NCBI RefSeq assembly: GCF_013697085.1
Contig: NZ_JACEFT010000003.1
Span: 186,001-250,000, forward strand
Length of the DNA: 64,000 bases
Reading direction: 5' to 3'
Source of the DNA: Billgrantia kenyensis
GTDB taxonomy: Bacteria; Pseudomonadota; Gammaproteobacteria; Pseudomonadales; Halomonadaceae
The notes under the pieces were generated by a model. It was not told where the DNA came from, made no database searches, and saw nothing but the letters and a program-made list of their open reading frames with translations. Each line of letters starts with the position of its first letter. Position 1 is the first letter of the stretch. Positions 8,929 through 16,229 of this stretch are shown one piece after another. A program made the position numbers and the translations under genes.

Positions 8929-9612
8929 ATGGCCGGTCGCCTCTACATTCCCCAGCTCGACATGGCTCGTCTGCTGCCCGGGCTGTGCCAGGAGACTCCC
9001 CTGCTGACCGCCAACAACATGGCGCCGAGGCACCCGGTATCACATATACGTTGGGAAGCGGGCAGGCCTTGCCTGCAGCAAGTATTCTGGGGGCTCACCC
9101 CTGCCTGGCTCACCGTGCTCGATCACGCTCCCCACTGCGCCAGGGCCGAGTCACTGGACGAACGCCCCATGTTCCGCGAGGCCTTCGCCTCGCGCCGCTG
9201 CCTGGTACCGGCAGGTGGAGTCTACCTGTGGAAACTGCAGCCACGCTTCAAGCAGCCGTTCCTGGTGACGCGGGTCGACCGTGGCCCGATGCTGCTGGCC
9301 GGGATCTGGTGTCGCTACCATACCAACCTGACCGAACATAGGGATTCAATGGCGCTGGTGACGGTCCCGACCAACGACTTCCTGGCCCCCCTGGGCGACC
9401 GCCTGCCGGCGCTGATCGACGCTCACGACACTGCGACCTGGCTCGACCCGAACACCCCGCCGGAGGCCGCCCGGACCCTGCTGCGATCCGCTCCATTGGA
9501 ACTGTTGGGCGCCTTTCCGGTATCAAGAAGGGTAAACAACCCTGCGAATCAGGATGCCGCCTGCGCACACCCCACGGGGCCCATGCTGCGCTGGAACGAA
9601 GAGGAGACATGA
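8929..9612 (+). CDS. SRAP (YedK/HMCES-like) family protein with all catalytic positions replaced
   Basis: 227 aa. The SRAP fold is recognisable: MAGR start, NNMAPRHPV, QVFWGLTPAW, CARAESLDERPMFREAFASR, RCLVPAGGVYLW, LGDRLPALID and the conserved end FPVSRRVNNPANQ. Active SRAP proteins form a thiazolidine crosslink between Cys2 and an abasic site in single-stranded DNA, using Asn, Glu and His (Cys2, Asn75, Glu105, His160 in E. coli YedK). Here these are Ala2, Cys70, Leu100 and Gly156. The ATG at 8929 with GGAG upstream gives the expected MxGR start, so Cys2 is not lost through a wrong start call. The abasic-site crosslinking chemistry is probably absent. The stop overlaps the M16 protease start by 4 nt. 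Confidence 0.85.
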   Translation: MAGRLYIPQLDMARLLPGLCQETPLLTANNMAPRHPVSHIRWEAGRPCLQQVFWGLTPAWLTVLDHAPHCARAESLDERPMFREAFASRRCLVPAGGVYLWKLQPRFKQPFLVTRVDRGPMLLAGIWCRYHTNLTEHRDSMALVTVPTNDFLAPLGDRLPALIDAHDTATWLDPNTPPEAARTLLRSAPLELLGAFPVSRRVNNPANQDAACAHPTGPMLRWNEEET

Positions 9613-12491
9613 TGCCAACGTCCCACCCAAACCTGCTGGGCCGCCGCCGGCACTCGCTGCCCGGGCTGGCGAGCCTGATGCTGGCAGGACTGCTGGTACC
9701 CGGCCTGGCCCAGGCACAGCAAACCGACGAGGCGTACACCGGCGATGCTGCCATCGATGAAGTCGTGCAGCCTCATGTCAGCCCGCATGATGCTCGCGAC
9801 TATCGAGTGCTGACCCTCGAGAACGGCCTGACCGCGCTGCTGGTCAGCGATGTCGAGGCCGACCGTGCCGCAGCCTCGATGAACGTGGGCGTGGGCAGTG
9901 CCCAGGATCCGGACGACCTGGCCGGTTTGGCGCACTTCCTCGAGCACATGCTGTTCCTGGGCACCGAGCCTTTCCCCGAGGCCGATGCCTACCAGGGCTA
10001 CCTGCGCCGCCATGGCGGCAGTCACAACGCCTTCACGGCACCGCAGGACACCAACTACTTCTTCGAGATCGAGCCGACGGCATTACCCGGCGCACTGGAC
10101 CGCTTCAGCCAGTTTTTCCTGACCCCGCTGTTCAATCCCGACCAGCTGGAGAGCGAGCGCAACATCGTGCACTCCGAATACATGGCGCGGATACGCGACG
10201 ACGGCCGGCGCGAGAATGATGTACTCAACCAGATTCTCAACCCCGACAACCCCACCACCGGTTTCTCGGTAGGCAGCCGCGAGACGCTGGCAGACCGCCC
10301 GGAGGGCGAGCCTTCGCTGCGTGACCGTGTCATCGACTTCTACGAACGCTACTACGATGCCAACGTCATGCACTTGACGCTGGTCGCCCCACAGCCGCTG
10401 GATGAACTGGAAGCCATGGTGGCCGAGCGTTTCGCCGATATCGCCGACCGCGGCCTGGAGCGCCCGGTGATCGAGGAGCCGCTGATCGACGAAGCGAACC
10501 TGCCACGGCATGTGGAGCTGCAGTCGGTGCGCGACAGCCGCCATGTACGCTTCATGTTCCCGGTACCGGACTCGCTCCAGTACTACCGCCACAAGCCCGC
10601 CGACTACCTCGCTCACCTGCTGGGGCACGAAGGCGACGGCAGCCTTCTCGCGGTATTGCGCGAAGCCGGGCTGGCCGACGGGCTTTCTGCCGGTGTCGGG
10701 CGCGGCGACGAGCGCCACGCGCTGTTCACCGTCAGCATCAGCCTGACTCCTGCCGGGGCCGAGCACATCGACGAGATCGAGGCCACACTGTTCGCCGCCA
10801 TCGAGCAGGTCCGCGAAGATGGGCTGGAAGCATGGCGCTACGACGAGCAGGCCCAGCTCGCCGAGCAGCAATTCCGTTTCCAGCAGCATGGCTCGCCGCT
10901 GCAGAGCGCCATGCGCCTGGCCATGAACCTGGCCCGCTTCCCGATGGAGGACGTGCAGTACGCCCCCTACCGCATGGATGGCTTCGAACCCGAGCTTGTC
11001 GCCACCTATCTCGACGCCCTGCGTCCTGAACTGCTGCTCCGCGTCTACAGCGGTCCTGAAGTGGAGGGCGATCAGACATCACCCTGGTTCAACTCCCCCT
11101 GGCGCGAAGTCGAGCCCGAGCCGAGCACGTCTCAACCCTTGGCGGGGCTGGCCCTGCCCGAGCGCAACCCCTTCATCGCCGAGGACCTGGCGCTGCTCGA
11201 CGAGCAGGATGAACGCCCCACCCAGCTGCTGGACGAGCCAGGCTTCAACCTGTGGCACATGGCGGACGCCAGCTTCAGCACGCCCAAGGTGGAGTGGCGC
11301 TTCAGCCTGCAGAACCCTCTGGCGAGCAGCGACCCTCAGCATGCCGCCCTGGCCAACCTGCTGGCAGGCTGGCTGGACGACAGCCTCAACGAGGAGTTCT
11401 ACGCGGCACGACTGGCCGGGCATAATATCGATGCCTACCCGCATGCCCGCGGCATCACACTGGCCTTCTCGGGCTGGCGCGACCGGCAGGACCGGGTCAT
11501 GCAACGCACCCTGGAGCAACTCCAGGAGGGTGAGATCAGCGAAGCAAGCTTCGAGCGGGTCCGCTATCGACTCCAGCGCGAATGGCGCAATGCGCCCCAG
11601 GCGGCGCTGTTCCGCCAGGGCCATCGCACCCTGGCGGAGGCCCTGATGCGCCCGAGCTGGCCGTCGCAGAGCCTGCTCGAGGCCAGCCGCGAGCTGACGG
11701 TGGAAGACCTGCGGGAGTTCCGCCAGACCTTCCTTGGCGAGCTGCGCCTGCAGGCACTCGCCATCGGCAATATCGATGCCGAATCGGCCCAGCGCGAGGG
11801 CCGCCGCGTCGCCGAAGTGCTTGCCCCGACGCTGCCACAGAACGCAATTCCCGACCTGACGCCCCTGCGCATCGACGATGTACTGCCCACCTTGCACCCG
11901 CATACGACGCGCGAGGAGTCCCTGGTGCTGCGTTACCTGCAGGGCAGCGATCGCTCACTGGACGCCCAGGCACGCCTGTCTCTGCTGGGCCAGGTGATCG
12001 ATACTCCCTTCTATCAGCGCCTGCGAACCGAGGAGCAGCTGGGCTATGTGGTCAATGCGGGCTATTCACCGCTGCTGGACGCACCGGGACTCAGCCTGCT
12101 GGTGCAGTCGCCGGATACCACCAGCGAGGAGATCCAGGACCACATCGATGCTTTCCTCGAGCAGTTCGGCGAATACCTGGCGGAGGTCGACGATGCCGAT
12201 CTGGCCCCCTATCGCCAGGCCGTGCACGACAGCCTGCTACAGCGAGATACCAGCCTTTCGGGGATGACCAACCGGCTGTGGCGAGCGCTGTCGTTCGGCG
12301 ACACCGAGTTCGACCGCCGCGAGCGACTGGCCCAGCGCGTGCTGGCGGTGACGGCAGACGACCTGCGCGAGACCTGGCCGACCCTGCTTGAGTCGGCCAT
12401 CGCCACCATCGCCTACGACCCGGGTGACGAACCCAGCGACGTGGCGGCCCTGACGCAACACCTCGAGCCGCTCCCGGAAGCCGACGATTAA
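9609..12491 (+). CDS. Secreted M16 (insulinase/pitrilysin) family zinc metalloprotease
   Basis: 960 aa, the length of pitrilysin (protease III). An N-terminal signal peptide ends near LAQA (about residue 36), so it is periplasmic. The inverted zinc motif HxxEH is H109-F-L-E112-H113 (HFLEHMLFLG), and the distal zinc ligand is Glu190 in ERNIVHSEYMAR. The four M16 domains fit the length; the third and fourth carry LVLRYLQGSDRSLDAQARLS and TPFYQRLRTEEQLGYVV, which match the substrate-binding Arg/Tyr region of the family. It likely degrades small peptides. It overlaps the SRAP-like gene (ATGA) and is followed by a strong bidirectional terminator. Confidence 0.93.
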   Translation: MMPTSHPNLLGRRRHSLPGLASLMLAGLLVPGLAQAQQTDEAYTGDAAIDEVVQPHVSPHDARDYRVLTLENGLTALLVSDVEADRAAASMNVGVGSAQDPDDLAGLAHFLEHMLFLGTEPFPEADAYQGYLRRHGGSHNAFTAPQDTNYFFEIEPTALPGALDRFSQFFLTPLFNPDQLESERNIVHSEYMARIRDDGRRENDVLNQILNPDNPTTGFSVGSRETLADRPEGEPSLRDRVIDFYERYYDANVMHLTLVAPQPLDELEAMVAERFADIADRGLERPVIEEPLIDEANLPRHVELQSVRDSRHVRFMFPVPDSLQYYRHKPADYLAHLLGHEGDGSLLAVLREAGLADGLSAGVGRGDERHALFTVSISLTPAGAEHIDEIEATLFAAIEQVREDGLEAWRYDEQAQLAEQQFRFQQHGSPLQSAMRLAMNLARFPMEDVQYAPYRMDGFEPELVATYLDALRPELLLRVYSGPEVEGDQTSPWFNSPWREVEPEPSTSQPLAGLALPERNPFIAEDLALLDEQDERPTQLLDEPGFNLWHMADASFSTPKVEWRFSLQNPLASSDPQHAALANLLAGWLDDSLNEEFYAARLAGHNIDAYPHARGITLAFSGWRDRQDRVMQRTLEQLQEGEISEASFERVRYRLQREWRNAPQAALFRQGHRTLAEALMRPSWPSQSLLEASRELTVEDLREFRQTFLGELRLQALAIGNIDAESAQREGRRVAEVLAPTLPQNAIPDLTPLRIDDVLPTLHPHTTREESLVLRYLQGSDRSLDAQARLSLLGQVIDTPFYQRLRTEEQLGYVVNAGYSPLLDAPGLSLLVQSPDTTSEEIQDHIDAFLEQFGEYLAEVDDADLAPYRQAVHDSLLQRDTSLSGMTNRLWRALSFGDTEFDRRERLAQRVLAVTADDLRETWPTLLESAIATIAYDPGDEPSDVAALTQHLEPLPEADD

Positions 12492-12510
12492 TTCGACAGC
12501 GGCACCCAAA

Positions 12511-12549
12511 TGACGATGCCCGGCCATTGGCCGGGCATCGTCATTTCTT
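12511..12549. terminator. Bidirectional terminator between the M16 protease gene and sbcB
   Basis: A perfect 15-bp inverted repeat (arms 12511-12525 and 12529-12543, loop ATT) separates two convergent genes. On the plus strand it is followed by TTTCTTGG; on the minus strand by TTTGGG. It can end transcription from both sides. Confidence 0.85.
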
Positions 12550-12558
12550 GGTCGGAAG

Positions 12559-14049
12559 TCAGGCAAATGCCTGGGCCGGCATCATCGCCTCAACGTGCAT
12601 GACCAGCTCCTCGAGTATCAGGCGGTCACGGTCGCTCAGGGATACCTGGTTGAGACGTTCGATTTCTCGCGCGAAATCTTTCAGCGTGAAACCAGCCACC
12701 GCGGCATCGTTCATGCGTTCCCAGCGATAGGCCTCCCAGCGCGCCTGCTCCTCGCTGCTGAGGGTGTCGGGGTAGTTGCGTGCCCGGAAGCGGAACAGCA
12801 TTTCCTCCAGCCGAGGATCCTGGAAAGCAAATCGTGCGTCGACGAGATCCCAGGGAGTGGCATCGCGTACCCGCTGCATCTCCCGGCGGTCCGCCGGCGA
12901 GAAGAAGCCACCGCTATAGAGCATCAGGTCCGGATCATGAGGCCCCTCGGGGGGCGACTGAGAAAATACTTCGGCGACCTTGCGCCCCACCTCGGGGCTT
13001 GCCATCAAGCGTTTCCAGTGGGCGCGGCAGGCTGCCAGGTCTAGCCCCAACCGCTCGACGATCTCGCCATACTCGCCCTGCCGCGGCCCCTCGACGTCCT
13101 TGAGCGCCGCCGTAGGCAGGATCACCGGACTGCGATTGACATGGATGACCTTGAGCGGAATCCGTGCCTCGCCCTCGGCGAGGTCGTCGCTGCTGACGAA
13201 TACGCGCTGGCGAACCTGCTCGGCGTCCATCTCGATCAGCGCCTGGGGGTCCACGGAGAGGTCGTAGACGATCACCCCATTGGGATTGGAGGGGTGCTCC
13301 GCCAGCGGAATGACCAACGCACTGCAGCCCCGGCTGGCCGGATAGCGTCGCGATACGTGCAGTACCGGCTTGCGCCCCGGTATGTCCAGACGCTTGGCCA
13401 CCTCGCGCTTGTTACGCAGTTGCAGCAGATGGTCGAAGAGGCGGGCATTGCGCTGCCTGAGCAGCCTGGCAAGCGCGATGGTGGCACGCACGTCGGCCAC
13501 GGCATCGTGCGCCCCCTCATGGGCGATACCGTTGGCAGCGGTCAGCTCTTCGAGCCGGAAGCTTGGCGAGCCATCTTCACGCTGCGGCCACTCGATGCCC
13601 GCCGGACGCAGGGCGTGGAAGGCACGCACCGCATCGATGAGATCCCAGCGCGAGTTGCCGTTCTGCCACTCTCGCGAATAGGGATCGAGCAGGTTGCGGT
13701 AGAACAGGCAGCGGCTGACTTCATCGTCGAATCGCAGCGAGTTGTAGCCCAGCGCGCAGGTGCCCGGTTCGCTCATCAGCGCGTGGATGCGCCCGGCGAA
13801 GTCGGTTTCGGGAACGCCGCGTCGGCGCGCCTGCTGCGGCGTGATCCCGGTGATCAGGCACGCCTGGGGGTGCGGCAGGTAATCGTCCGCCGGCTTGCAG
13901 AAGAGCTCGACCGGCTCGCCGAGCTCGTTGAATTCCGCGTCGGTGCGTATCGCGGCGAACTGCGAGGGCCGGTCACGACGCGGGTCGGCGCCGAAGGTCT
14001 CGTAGTCATGCCACAGGAAGGTCATCGGGGCGGCATCTGGCTTTGCCAT
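12559..14049 (-). CDS. sbcB: Exodeoxyribonuclease I
   Basis: 496 aa from MAKPDAAPMTFLWHDYETFG. ExoI degrades single-stranded DNA 3' to 5' and takes part in recombination and mismatch repair. DEDDh residues are visible: Asp and Glu in WHDYETFG, Asp in LGYNSLRFDDEV, and His/Asp in EGAHDAVADVRAT. The SH3-like and C-terminal helical ExoI domains follow (FVSSDDLAEGEARIPLKVIHVNRSP; RNYPDTLSSEEQARWEAYR). AGGAG lies 11 nt before the ATG at 14049. A start at 14085 is open but its residues are unlike ExoI. It is convergent with the M16 gene and co-directional with minCDE. Confidence 0.96.
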   Translation of the reverse strand: MAKPDAAPMTFLWHDYETFGADPRRDRPSQFAAIRTDAEFNELGEPVELFCKPADDYLPHPQACLITGITPQQARRRGVPETDFAGRIHALMSEPGTCALGYNSLRFDDEVSRCLFYRNLLDPYSREWQNGNSRWDLIDAVRAFHALRPAGIEWPQREDGSPSFRLEELTAANGIAHEGAHDAVADVRATIALARLLRQRNARLFDHLLQLRNKREVAKRLDIPGRKPVLHVSRRYPASRGCSALVIPLAEHPSNPNGVIVYDLSVDPQALIEMDAEQVRQRVFVSSDDLAEGEARIPLKVIHVNRSPVILPTAALKDVEGPRQGEYGEIVERLGLDLAACRAHWKRLMASPEVGRKVAEVFSQSPPEGPHDPDLMLYSGGFFSPADRREMQRVRDATPWDLVDARFAFQDPRLEEMLFRFRARNYPDTLSSEEQARWEAYRWERMNDAAVAGFTLKDFAREIERLNQVSLSDRDRLILEELVMHVEAMMPAQAFA

Positions 14050-14110
14050 GGGCGCGGTGTCTCCTGACTGCGACCTGAGCGGCACAGCCTAGCATAGCCC
14101 TGCGCTTGGC

Positions 14111-14362
14111 TCAGCCTCGCGGCAGGGTTACATTGAGCTCCAGCACCGAGCAGTTGTCTTCGCTGTCCAGGCTGATGTTGATGGCGTCGTCATCCACCTG
14201 CACGTAACGCCTGATCACCTCCAGCAGCTCCTTCTCGAGCATCGGCATGTAGTCGGGCTGGCCTCGCTGGCTGCGCTGATGCGCCACGATGATCTGCAAC
14301 CGCTCCTTCGCGACCGAGGCGGTCTTCTTGCGTTCACGCTTCAGGAATTCCAGTAACTTCAC
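14111..14362 (-). CDS. minE: Cell division topological specificity factor MinE
   Basis: 83 aa. MinE displaces MinC from MinD, stimulates MinD ATPase and drives pole-to-pole oscillation. The anti-MinCD segment has [19 protein letters not shown]. The dimerisation domain has [17 protein letters not shown] and [20 protein letters not shown]. It starts in a 4-nt overlap with the minD stop. The order minC-minD-minE is standard. Confidence 0.97.
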   Translation of the reverse strand: MKLLEFLKRERKKTASVAKERLQIIVAHQRSQRGQPDYMPMLEKELLEVIRRYVQVDDDAINISLDSEDNCSVLELNVTLPRG

Positions 14363-15177
14363 CGGCGACCTCCTCCAAACATTCGGCTCAGCAGGCTCTT
14401 CTTCTGAAGTTCGTGGAAGCGCAGAGGCACCTCCTCTCCGAGAAGGCGCGAAACCGTATCCATGTACGCCTGACCTGCGTCAGTGTTGTCATCATGCGTG
14501 ACGGGAACCCCCTGGTTGGAGGCCCGCAGCACCGCTTCGGATTCGGGAATGAGGCCGATCAGGTCGATGGCGAGAATCTCGCGAATGTCCTCGAGGTTGA
14601 GCATATCGCCATGATCGACGCGCGCCGCATTGTAGCGAGTGATCAGCAGGTGCTCCTTGACCGGGTCCTCGCCACGCTCGGCGCGGCGCGTCTTGGAGGC
14701 GAGCAGACCCAGAATGCGGTCCGAGTCGCGCACCGAGGAGACTTCGGGGTTGGTGACCACGATCGCCTCGTCGGCGAAGTACATGGCAAGTTGCGCACCA
14801 CGCTCGATGCCGGCGGGAGAGTCGCACAGGATATAGTCGAAGTCCTTGCCCAGGGTCTCGAGCACCTTCTCGACGCCTTCTGCCGTCAGGGCATCCTTGT
14901 CGCGGGTCTGGGAGGCCGGCAGGATATGCAGATTATCGACCCGCTTGTCACGAATGAGCGCCTGGTTGAGACCGGCCTCGCCCTGGATCACGTTGACCAG
15001 GTCATACACCACGCGGCGCTCGCAGCCCATGATCAGGTCGAGATTGCGCAAGCCCACATCGAAGTCGATGACGACTGTCTTGTTGCCCCGCAACGCCAGC
15101 CCGGTGGCGATGGCCGCTGCGCTGGTCGTCTTGCCGACCCCACCCTTGCCTGAGGTCACTACGATAATCTTGGCCAA
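14359..15177 (-). CDS. minD: Septum site-determining ATPase MinD
   Basis: 272 aa. The deviant Walker A motif is [16 protein letters not shown], followed by [18 protein letters not shown] and the switch region [19 protein letters not shown]. The C-terminal amphipathic membrane-targeting helix is [12 protein letters not shown]. Start choice: an ATG at 15186 would directly abut the AAAGGA Shine-Dalgarno sequence and add CNL. The TTG at 15177 lies 9 nt after AGGA and gives the family start (M)[11 protein letters not shown] therefore assign TTG. It lies 51 nt after minC and overlaps minE. Confidence 0.96.
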   Translation of the reverse strand: MAKIIVVTSGKGGVGKTTSAAAIATGLALRGNKTVVIDFDVGLRNLDLIMGCERRVVYDLVNVIQGEAGLNQALIRDKRVDNLHILPASQTRDKDALTAEGVEKVLETLGKDFDYILCDSPAGIERGAQLAMYFADEAIVVTNPEVSSVRDSDRILGLLASKTRRAERGEDPVKEHLLITRYNAARVDHGDMLNLEDIREILAIDLIGLIPESEAVLRASNQGVPVTHDDNTDAGQAYMDTVSRLLGEEVPLRFHELQKKSLLSRMFGGGRR

Positions 15178-15228
15178 GTTACACATTCCTTTGAAAGACG
15201 GTGAATGACAAAAGGCAGGTGGCCACCG

Positions 15229-15972
15229 CTAGTCCAGGGAGGTAATCCCCAGTTGGTCATCGCGCAGGCTGACCTGAACCGAGCCCCCCAGCAAGTGCGG
15301 GTCGATATCCTCGAGACGCTTGTAGTTACCCGCCACCGAAAGCAGCTCGGCACGCAGCTCACGGCAGAAGATACCGGCGGCGTTATCGCCGTGTATGCCG
15401 GCCAGCGCTCGACCGCGCAGGGGGCCGTAGACATGAATGCTACCGGCAGCCAGGACTTCGGCTCCGGCATTGACGGCGCCAATCACCACCAGGTCGCCTT
15501 CGGGGGCGCTCACCTGCTGCCCCGAGCGCACCGTGCCGCGGTAAATGCGCCCGCCAGTGGTGACAGCAGCCGCTACCTCGGGCTCACCCACGCCCGACTC
15601 GGGAGCCACCATGGGGGGCACCTCCTCGAGCGAACGCGCTCGTGTACCGTCCGAGGGAGGAAACCAGCCCAGGCCCAGCGCCCATGCCGACTGCTTGACC
15701 GGATCGGCACCGCCACGCACCGCCACCGGAAGCAGCTTGTGGGTGCGGCACACGGCACAAATGCGCTCCAGGGCGAGGTGGGGCTCGTCGAGTTTCTCGA
15801 CGCTGAGGACCACGGGAGTGTGCTGAAAGAAAGCCGGGGCTTGGCTGAGCTTGCCCGAGAGCTGTTCCCGGATCTGCTCCGGATCCGCGCTCGCCAACTC
15901 CATGACCGTCATGGGCAGCATGCCCCCCTTGAAGGTGAATGCCATGCTTGCCCTGTCCATTTTGAGGCTCAT
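15229..15972 (-). CDS. minC: Septum site-determining protein MinC
   Basis: 247 aa. MinC blocks FtsZ ring assembly away from midcell. The N-terminal FtsZ-binding domain is FTFKGGMLPMTVMELAS. A Pro/Ser-rich linker follows (about residues 110-135). The C-terminal beta-helix, which dimerises and binds MinD, has TGGRIYRGTVRSGQQVSAPEGDLVVIG, GAEVLAAGSIHVYGPLRGRALAG and AAGIFCRELRAELLSVAGNYK. First gene of minCDE. The internal ATG at residue 10 (MAFTFKGG) is an alternative start. Confidence 0.95.
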   Translation of the reverse strand: MSLKMDRASMAFTFKGGMLPMTVMELASADPEQIREQLSGKLSQAPAFFQHTPVVLSVEKLDEPHLALERICAVCRTHKLLPVAVRGGADPVKQSAWALGLGWFPPSDGTRARSLEEVPPMVAPESGVGEPEVAAAVTTGGRIYRGTVRSGQQVSAPEGDLVVIGAVNAGAEVLAAGSIHVYGPLRGRALAGIHGDNAAGIFCRELRAELLSVAGNYKRLEDIDPHLLGGSVQVSLRDDQLGITSLD

Positions 15973-16229
15973 TGCCGGACTCCACTCGAGTGTTGTCGGG
16001 TCGTGAGGACTAAGCTAAGCGACTCGCATCCCCCCTGCAACTGGTGATACGGCCAGCCAAGACTTGACGCCCCGGGCCCTGAGTTACCTGCACGCGGCTG
16101 TTGCAACAGGCTTTTCCCCAGCCTCAGTGCGTGCTTAGATAACATACATTAGCCGAAAGACGCCGAATCGACAGTAATAATAAGGCTCGCGCAGTCCACG
16201 GGCTGCGCACCCCATTTTCAGGATGTCTC
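15973..16229. promoter_or_regulatory. Divergent intergenic region between minC and the DUF349 gene
   Basis: 257 nt with no gene. It contains an AT-rich stretch (about 16135-16185) before the DUF349 gene, a likely promoter zone, but no single -10/-35 pair stands out. On the minus side TTGCAG and TAGCTT spaced by 17 nt form a weak candidate for minC. Confidence 0.35.
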
